From: Verrucomicrobiota bacterium
Lineage (GTDB): Bacteria; Verrucomicrobiota; Verrucomicrobiia; Opitutales; Opitutaceae
Reading direction: 5' to 3'
Length of the DNA stretch: 64,000 nt
Assembly: GCA_023426435.1 (NCBI GenBank)
Contig: JAFAAS010000021.1
Coordinates: 9,993 to 73,992, forward strand
Below the pieces are notes generated by a model. The model did no database searches, was not told the DNA's origin, and worked only from the letters and a program-made list of their open reading frames with translations. The position numbers were made by a program, and so were the translations under genes. Below, piece by piece: positions 58,803-64,000 of this stretch. The first letter of the stretch is position 1. Every line of letters starts with the position of its first letter.

Positions 58803-60128
58803 TCATGGCGCGCTCACCACGATCGACGCGTTCGTGCCGCCAAATCCGAAGCTGTTCGCCAGCGCCGCGCGCACCGTCCGCTTCACCGCCACATTCGGCG
58901 TGAAATTCAGCCCCGTGTCCGCGCACACCGGATCGATGTTCTCCAGATTGATGGTCGGCGGCACCACACCTTCGTCGATCGCCTTCACCGCCGCGAACAA
59001 TCCCATCGCACCGGCGCCGCCCAACAAATGCCCGACCATCGACTTCACGCCGCTCACGTTCATCTCCGCCTTGCGCTCGCCAAACACCGTCGCGATCGCC
59101 GCCGCTTCTTCGCCGTCACCGCCCGGCGTCGAGGTCGCATGGGCCGAAACGTAGTCAACCTCCGACACCGCCACGCCCGAACGCTCCAGCGCCGCCTTCA
59201 TCGCCCGCGCCGAACCTTCCGCTCCCGGCGCCAGCGACGAGAGATGATACGCATCCGCCGAAGCGCCATAACCGCGGATTTCGGCATAAATCTTCGCGCC
59301 ACGCTTCAGCGCCTGCTCGCGCTCTTCCAACACAAACACCACCGCGCCTTCCGACAGCACGAAGCCATCGCGATCGCGATCATACGGACGCGACGCTTTT
59401 TCCGGCGCATCGTTCCGCGTCGAGAGCGCCCGCATCTGCGCAAACGCCCCGATCGCCAGCGGCGTCACCGTCGATTCCGCTCCGCCCGCAATCATTACAT
59501 CCGCATCGCCGCGCGCGATCGCCGCCGCCGCCTCGCCGATCGCATGACCGCTCGTCGCACACGCCGACGCCACGCTCATGTTCGGTCCGCGAAAATCCAG
59601 CAACAAGCTCACCTGCCCCGCGAGCAGGTTGGGCGCGATTTGAATTATGAAGAAGGGCGAGATCTTCCGATATCCGCCCGCCTTCCACGTGTCGTGCATC
59701 GCCTCCATCTCCGGCAACCCGCCCAACCCCACGCCAAGATTCACCCCCATCCGATCCGAATTCAGCTCCAGCCGTTTCTCATCCAGCCCCGAATCCGCAT
59801 ACGCCTCCACCGCCGCCGCGGCCCCGAGATGCGTAAACCGTCCAAATTTCTTCACATCCTTCGGCGTCAACACCTGCGTCACCGCTTCGTTCGCCGGCCC
59901 GCGAGGGTGCAAGGGCTTCGCCAGCGTCTTGGTCGCATCGAAGCCTTTCACTTCTCCCGCGATCTGCGCCGAGCACCCGCTCGCATCAAACCGCGTGATC
60001 TTTCCCAACCCACTCCGCCCCGCCACAAAACTCGCCCAGGTCTCCTGCGCACTGTTTCCGCACGGCGTAACCGCACCCATTCCAGTGATCACAACGCGCC
60101 GGCGCATCGGAGAAGACGAAGTATTCAT
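58803..60128 (-). CDS. second beta-ketoacyl-ACP synthase (KAS II-like)
   Basis: ATG 60128 gives 441 residues. The thiolase fold is intact: Cys190 (SVASACATSGH), His330 (VSAHATSTPGGDG), His367 (VKSMVGHLLG). The usual NAHGTST reads SAHATST and the helix after RFDASGCSAQ is longer than in FabF. It is a paralogue of the enzyme at 9428. It may serve a specialised fatty acid, lipid A or secondary pathway. No acyl carrier protein gene adjoins it. Confidence 0.9.
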   Translation of the reverse strand: MNTSSSPMRRRVVITGMGAVTPCGNSAQETWASFVAGRSGLGKITRFDASGCSAQIAGEVKGFDATKTLAKPLHPRGPANEAVTQVLTPKDVKKFGRFTHLGAAAAVEAYADSGLDEKRLELNSDRMGVNLGVGLGGLPEMEAMHDTWKAGGYRKISPFFIIQIAPNLLAGQVSLLLDFRGPNMSVASACATSGHAIGEAAAAIARGDADVMIAGGAESTVTPLAIGAFAQMRALSTRNDAPEKASRPYDRDRDGFVLSEGAVVFVLEEREQALKRGAKIYAEIRGYGASADAYHLSSLAPGAEGSARAMKAALERSGVAVSEVDYVSAHATSTPGGDGEEAAAIATVFGERKAEMNVSGVKSMVGHLLGGAGAMGLFAAVKAIDEGVVPPTINLENIDPVCADTGLNFTPNVAVKRTVRAALANSFGFGGTNASIVVSAP

Positions 60129-60291
60129 GATGAAACCCGGCACTAAAAACCGCCGCACCGCGCCTGCGAAGACCAAAATTTCCACTCGCCCCGCTCCCTT
60201 CATGCCGACGCGCTCCGTCGCGCCTCCGCCGACGCCCCAACCCCGGCTTTGACTTTGCCCCGCCAACCCCTTTCCGTCTCCCCTTTCCGAA

Positions 60292-60828
60292 ATGCAGCAG
60301 CTCCACGCTTACTGGCGCATGGAATACATCGAAGCGCCGCGGTATCCGGCTCGGATGAAGCGCCCGTTCAGCGAGTTGCCCGCTCTCGGCGACGACCGCG
60401 CCGCTCTCATCGTCCATCGCTCGAAGCACGCCTACCTGATCCTCAACCGCTTCCCCTATAATCCCGGCCACCTGCTCGCCGTCCCTTTCCGCGAAGTCAC
60501 CGAGCTCGAAAACCTCACTCCCACCGAATCCGCCGCCCTCATGGCGGAAATCATCTTCGCCAAACGCCTTCTCTCCGCCGCCCTCAAACCCGATGGCTTC
60601 AACGTCGGCTTCAATCTCGGCTCGTCCGCCGGCGGCAGCATCCCTCACCTCCACGCCCACATCGTCCCACGCTGGAATGGCGATACCAACTTCATGCCCG
60701 TAATCGGTCAGACGCGCACCCTCCCGCAATCCCTCGAAGCCACTTGGGAACGCCTCACCGCCGTCGTCCCCACACTTACGAAGCCTTCCCGCGCCCGCCG
60801 AAAATCGAAAATCGGAAATCGAAAATAA
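60292..60828 (+). CDS. HIT-family hydrolase/transferase
   Basis: A 178-residue HIT protein: the catalytic histidine triad in GGSIPHLHAHIVPRWNGDTN, with NRFPYNPGHLLAVPFREV. It resembles the AP4A phosphorylase-like branch and acts on nucleotide phosphates. Its final 13 residues (SRARRKSKIGNRK) are encoded by an AAAATCG heptad repeat (60799-60827), so the natural end may be a few codons earlier. phoH follows 9 bases later. Confidence 0.87.
   Translation: MQQLHAYWRMEYIEAPRYPARMKRPFSELPALGDDRAALIVHRSKHAYLILNRFPYNPGHLLAVPFREVTELENLTPTESAALMAEIIFAKRLLSAALKPDGFNVGFNLGSSAGGSIPHLHAHIVPRWNGDTNFMPVIGQTRTLPQSLEATWERLTAVVPTLTKPSRARRKSKIGNRK
60799..60828. repeat. AAAATCG heptad repeat at the 3' end of the HIT gene
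   Basis: Units AAAATCG, AAAATCG, GAAATCG, AAAATAA follow one another, and the last supplies the TAA stop codon of the HIT gene. Confidence 0.6.
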
Positions 60829-60837
60829 CTCCTCCGC

Positions 60838-61818
60838 TTGTCCTCCAAAACCCTCCATTTCCCTTCGCCTCGCCACCTCCACGCGCTCTACGCCGGCCGC
60901 GACGAAAACCTCGCTCACGCCGAACGCGCCTTGGGCGTGAAACTCGTCTCGCGCGATGCCGCCCTCAAGATCGAGGCCGCCGCCGAACCGCTCGCCCGCG
61001 CCGAAACGCTCTTCAATCTCCTCAACGACGCCCGCGCGCAGGGCATGACGATCCGCACCCCGGATTTCCACCGCATCACCGACGCCATCGCCCGCGGCGA
61101 GGGCGAACAACTCCGCGAACTCTTCACGGGCCCGCTCGTCATCGCCACCAATCGCAAAACGATCGTCCCCAAAACCATCGGCCAAAAACTCTACCTCCAA
61201 TCCATCCTCAAACACCCCGTCGTCTTCGGCATCGGCCCCGCCGGCACCGGTAAAACCTACCTCGCCATGGCCGCCGCCGTCTCGGCCCTCCTCAAAAACG
61301 AGGTCGAACGCATCATCCTCACCCGCCCCGCCGTCGAAGCCGGCGAAGCCCTCGGCTTCCTCCCCGGCGATCTTCGCGAAAAAATCCTTCCGTATCTTCG
61401 TCCGCTCTACGACGCGTTGCACGACATGCTCGATGCCGACGATGTCAGCCGGCTCACCGAAAAGGGCGTCATCGAAATCGCCCCTCTCGCCTACATGCGC
61501 GGCCGCACGTTGTCGCACGCGTTCATCGTTCTCGACGAAGCCCAAAACACCACGCCCGAGCAGATGATGATGTTTCTCACGCGCCTCGGCGAAGACTCGC
61601 GCATGGTGATCACCGGCGACGTAACGCAAATCGATCTCCCCCGCTCCAAGCAATCCGGCCTGCTCGAGGTCCGCCACGTCCTTCGCGACGTCAACGGCGT
61701 CGACATCCACACATTTAGCGGCTCCGATGTCGTTCGTCATCCGCTCGTGCAGCGCATCATCGACGCCTACGACAACTACCGCAATCCGATGCCCGGCACC
61801 TCCGATCCCAAACCGTAG
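60838..61818 (+). CDS. phoH: PhoH-like ATPase
   Basis: A 326-residue protein starting at TTG 60838 (SSKTLHFPSPRHLHALYAGR). Walker A is GPAGTGKT (residues 133-140), Walker B is FIVLDEAQN, and MGRTLSHA-type and GDVTQIDLPR motifs follow. PhoH proteins are RNA-linked ATPases of the phosphate regulon and rRNA-maturation neighbourhoods. It precedes pgpH, a common phoH-pgpH-ybeY order. Confidence 0.93.
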   Translation: MSSKTLHFPSPRHLHALYAGRDENLAHAERALGVKLVSRDAALKIEAAAEPLARAETLFNLLNDARAQGMTIRTPDFHRITDAIARGEGEQLRELFTGPLVIATNRKTIVPKTIGQKLYLQSILKHPVVFGIGPAGTGKTYLAMAAAVSALLKNEVERIILTRPAVEAGEALGFLPGDLREKILPYLRPLYDALHDMLDADDVSRLTEKGVIEIAPLAYMRGRTLSHAFIVLDEAQNTTPEQMMMFLTRLGEDSRMVITGDVTQIDLPRSKQSGLLEVRHVLRDVNGVDIHTFSGSDVVRHPLVQRIIDAYDNYRNPMPGTSDPKP

Positions 61819-61883
61819 CGACCGAAGTTCGAAGTCCACTACGTTCAACTTTCAACCCTCTACGTTCCACTCAAACCCGGCCC

Positions 61884-64000
61884 ATGTCCGTCCGCGATCG
61901 ATTTAAGCTCCTCCTCGGCGGTCTTGGCACCGGCCGCGACCGGCGCCTTTCGCCGACCCACTCCGCCATCCGCGATTTCCTCGACCGCAGTCGCGTCGTC
62001 TCGGTCGTCATCTTCGTCCTCACGGTCGTCGCGATCCTCTTCATCAGTTCGGCCGGAGTTCATACGTCGCACCTGCCCGTCATGCCCGGCCAGGTCGCCA
62101 CGTTCCGCGTCGTGGCGGCAACGTCTTTCAGCTACGAGAGCCAGGAGCGCACGCGCGTCGCCCGCGAACAGCTCCTCGACCGTCTCCCGCCCGTCTATCG
62201 CCTCGAAAGCGAACCGCTCCACCGCTTCGAAACCGCCGCCCGCGAACTCCTCGCTCAACTCGACGCGTTCGAAAAACGTTTCGACGACTCCGCGCCCGCT
62301 CTCACCGATCGCCGCAATGCCCTCTCCGCGATCGCCGAGGCTTTCAACACCCACGGCTCCTATCGCATCAGCGTCGACGACGTCGCCGCCGTTCTCCAAG
62401 CCGGCGACTCCAAGGCTCGCGCCACACTCTTCGACAACGGTCTCGCCGCCCTCCGCGATCTCTACGCCCAGGGCGTGCAGGACGGCTCGCTCAACACCAC
62501 CGGTCCCAACAGCGTCACCGTCTTCCAAATCGCTCGCCCCAACGGCGAGGTCACGCAGCGCTCCGTCCAATCGATGGAAGACGCCCTCACGTTCCTCCGC
62601 GTAAACCTCGCCGCCGAAGGCGTTCCACGCTCCGCCGCCCTCGCGCTCTTCCGCATCTTCCGCCAGGGCCTCGTCGCCAACGTCGTCTTCGATCGCAACG
62701 CCACCACCGCCCGCGAAGCGCTCGCCCTCCAACAAATCCGTCCCGTCACCGTCGGCGTCGTCCGCGGCCAGACCATCATCGAGCCGGGCGAACGCGTCAC
62801 CGCCGAGCAGCACGAGATGCTCACCGCGCATCGGAAATTCCTCGAGCAAAACACCGATCTCCAACTCGACGAAAATCTCACTCTCTTCGGCCGCGTGCTG
62901 CTCGTGCTCGCGATGATTATCGCATCCATCATTTACATCCGGCTCGAGGATCCCGAAACCCTTCTCAGCAACGTCCGGCTCTGCCTGCTCGCCCTCGTCG
63001 TCATCATCAATCTCGCGATCGTCCGCGGCATCTACACCATCGGCGGCATCGACTTCTTCGTCAGCGACGGCGCCTGGGGCTCCACGCTCCCCTACATCGC
63101 GCCGACCGCGTTCGCGCCTCTCATTGTCGCCATCCTGATCGATGCCGGCTCCGCCATCTTCATGGCGCTGCTCATATCCATCTTCACCGGCGTCATCTAC
63201 GGCAACCGCCTCGATCTTCTCGTCCTCACGTTCCTGTCGTCGCTCGTCGCCATCTTCTTCTGCCGCGACGCCCGCCAACGCGGCAAAGTCGTCCGTGCCG
63301 CCGGCGCCGGCGGTCTCACCGTCGCCGCCTTCGCCACGCTCATCGGCATCGCCGATCAAACGCCGTCCGAAATCATCCTCCGCCAGGTCATCGCCGGTCT
63401 CGGCGCCGGTCTCGTCACCGGCATCACCGTCGTCGGCCTGCTGCCGATCCTCGAATCGCTCTTCAAGCGCACCACCGATATCACGCTGCTCGAGCTCACC
63501 GACTACAATCACCCGCTGCTGCGGCGCATGCAGCTCGACGCCCCCGGCACCTACCACCACTCGCTCGTCGTCGCCCAACTCGCCGAAAACGCCGCCAACG
63601 CCATCGGCGCCAATCCGCTCACCGCCCGCGTCTGCTCCCTCTTCCACGACGTCGGCAAAACCGCCAATGCCGCCTTTTTCAGCGAAAACCAGCGCGACGG
63701 CGTCAACCCCCACGCGCACCTCGATCCCGTCGCCTCCGCCCGCATCATCAAACAGCACGTCAGCGACGGCGTCGAACTCGCCCTCAAATACAACCTGCCC
63801 ACCGCCGTGGTCGACGCGATCGAGCAACATCACGGCACCACGCTCGTCCGCTACTTCTACGACCGCGCTCTCAACCAGACGCGCACGCCTTTCGCGAAAA
63901 AGAACGCCGCCGCCGCTCCTTCCGCCGAAGGCAACACCCCTTCCGCCCCCCCCCCCCCTCCCGCCAGTCGCGACGCAGCGCCGGTCCGCTACCCCGGCCC
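61884..64000 (+). CDS. pgpH: 7TM-HD phosphohydrolase (PgpH/YqfF family), 3' end beyond the window
   Basis: ATG 61884 opens a frame to the right edge with no stop. An N-terminal helix (VVSVVIFVLTVVAILFISSA) is followed by a 7TMR-HDED-like outside domain (SYESQERTRVAREQLLDRLP), seven helices and the HD domain: TYHHSLVVAQLAENAANAIG, CSLFHDVGKTANAAFFSENQ, ...VDAIEQHHGTT. The final RYPGP motif lies in a linker with a 13-C run at 63946-63958; the frame stays open. The family degrades c-di-AMP in Gram-positives and some others. Confidence 0.9.
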   Translation, partial: MSVRDRFKLLLGGLGTGRDRRLSPTHSAIRDFLDRSRVVSVVIFVLTVVAILFISSAGVHTSHLPVMPGQVATFRVVAATSFSYESQERTRVAREQLLDRLPPVYRLESEPLHRFETAARELLAQLDAFEKRFDDSAPALTDRRNALSAIAEAFNTHGSYRISVDDVAAVLQAGDSKARATLFDNGLAALRDLYAQGVQDGSLNTTGPNSVTVFQIARPNGEVTQRSVQSMEDALTFLRVNLAAEGVPRSAALALFRIFRQGLVANVVFDRNATTAREALALQQIRPVTVGVVRGQTIIEPGERVTAEQHEMLTAHRKFLEQNTDLQLDENLTLFGRVLLVLAMIIASIIYIRLEDPETLLSNVRLCLLALVVIINLAIVRGIYTIGGIDFFVSDGAWGSTLPYIAPTAFAPLIVAILIDAGSAIFMALLISIFTGVIYGNRLDLLVLTFLSSLVAIFFCRDARQRGKVVRAAGAGGLTVAAFATLIGIADQTPSEIILRQVIAGLGAGLVTGITVVGLLPILESLFKRTTDITLLELTDYNHPLLRRMQLDAPGTYHHSLVVAQLAENAANAIGANPLTARVCSLFHDVGKTANAAFFSENQRDGVNPHAHLDPVASARIIKQHVSDGVELALKYNLPTAVVDAIEQHHGTTLVRYFYDRALNQTRTPFAKKNAAAAPSAEGNTPSAPPPPPASRDAAPVRYPG
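63946..63958 (+). repeat. 13-base cytosine homopolymer inside pgpH
   Basis: Thirteen consecutive C occur in the Pro/Ala linker before the RYPGP motif. In the window the frame is kept across the tract. Length changes here would truncate the end of the HD protein. Confidence 0.85.

Noticed and set aside
61860..63833. 657-residue minus-strand frame rich in Asp, Glu, Gly
   Set aside because: It is antisense to pgpH, whose helices, HD motifs and RYPGP are clear. The composition is that of a GC-rich antisense shadow.

Overview
The window is a GC-rich, gene-dense bacterial chromosome segment. It carries no rRNA, tRNA, prophage or CRISPR. Several traits point to Verrucomicrobiota, probably family Opitutaceae: the L28 sequence type, an ECF sigma factor with a membrane-anchored C-terminal extension, an exosortase, many secreted or envelope proteins, and numerous short palindromic intergenic repeats. 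This placement is inference from sequence style, not from a marker-gene tree. Both edges cut genes: a flavin-dependent oxidoreductase on the left and a 7TM-HD phosphohydrolase (pgpH) on the right.

Layout. 0-8 kb is accessory: the end of an LLM-class oxidoreductase, a membrane-anchored ECF sigma factor followed by a paralogue of its own C-terminal domain, a decayed copy of the oxidoreductase 3' end, a higBA module with a palindromic operator candidate, trhO, a frameshifted GH5-like glycosidase and a vapBC-type module. 7.7-18 kb is core metabolism: DAHP synthase (aroF) behind what looks like a complete aromatic-amino-acid attenuator, rpmB, the fabG-acpP-fabF cluster, a CysJ-like reductase, rluB, an SH3-like secreted protein, folD, a REC-histidine kinase and proC. 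18-25 kb is a polyamine ABC transporter in the order potC-potD-potB-potA, preceded by a large AsmA-like protein.

25-45 kb holds two complete tripartite RND efflux operons, each with its own regulator and outer-membrane factor: MarR-adaptor-pump-TolC (25.3-31.7 kb) and TetR-small ORF-adaptor-pump-NodT (38.1-45.2 kb). Between them lie transketolase, manC, a quinone oxidoreductase, an RluE-like pseudouridine synthase and an OYE-family oxidoreductase. 45-64 kb has a GNAT/SBF-transporter pair, murJ, an FmdB zinc ribbon, a SNF2 helicase, kdtA, an M16 protease translationally coupled to a GH43 glycosidase, an exosortase, a second KAS II, a HIT protein, phoH and pgpH.

The strongest regulatory signal is upstream of aroF. 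A 27-codon leader ORF with eight aromatic codons in eleven is followed by mutually exclusive hairpins: anti-antiterminator, a perfect 8-bp antiterminator and a terminator. This is classical ribosome-stalling attenuation logic. Other noteworthy signals are a hairpin between acpP and fabF, several repeat families (GTAGCGA heptad cruciforms, a GGTGGA-hairpin family, a nested-palindrome MITE-like element), a 13-C homopolymer inside pgpH and a single-base frameshift in the GH5 gene.
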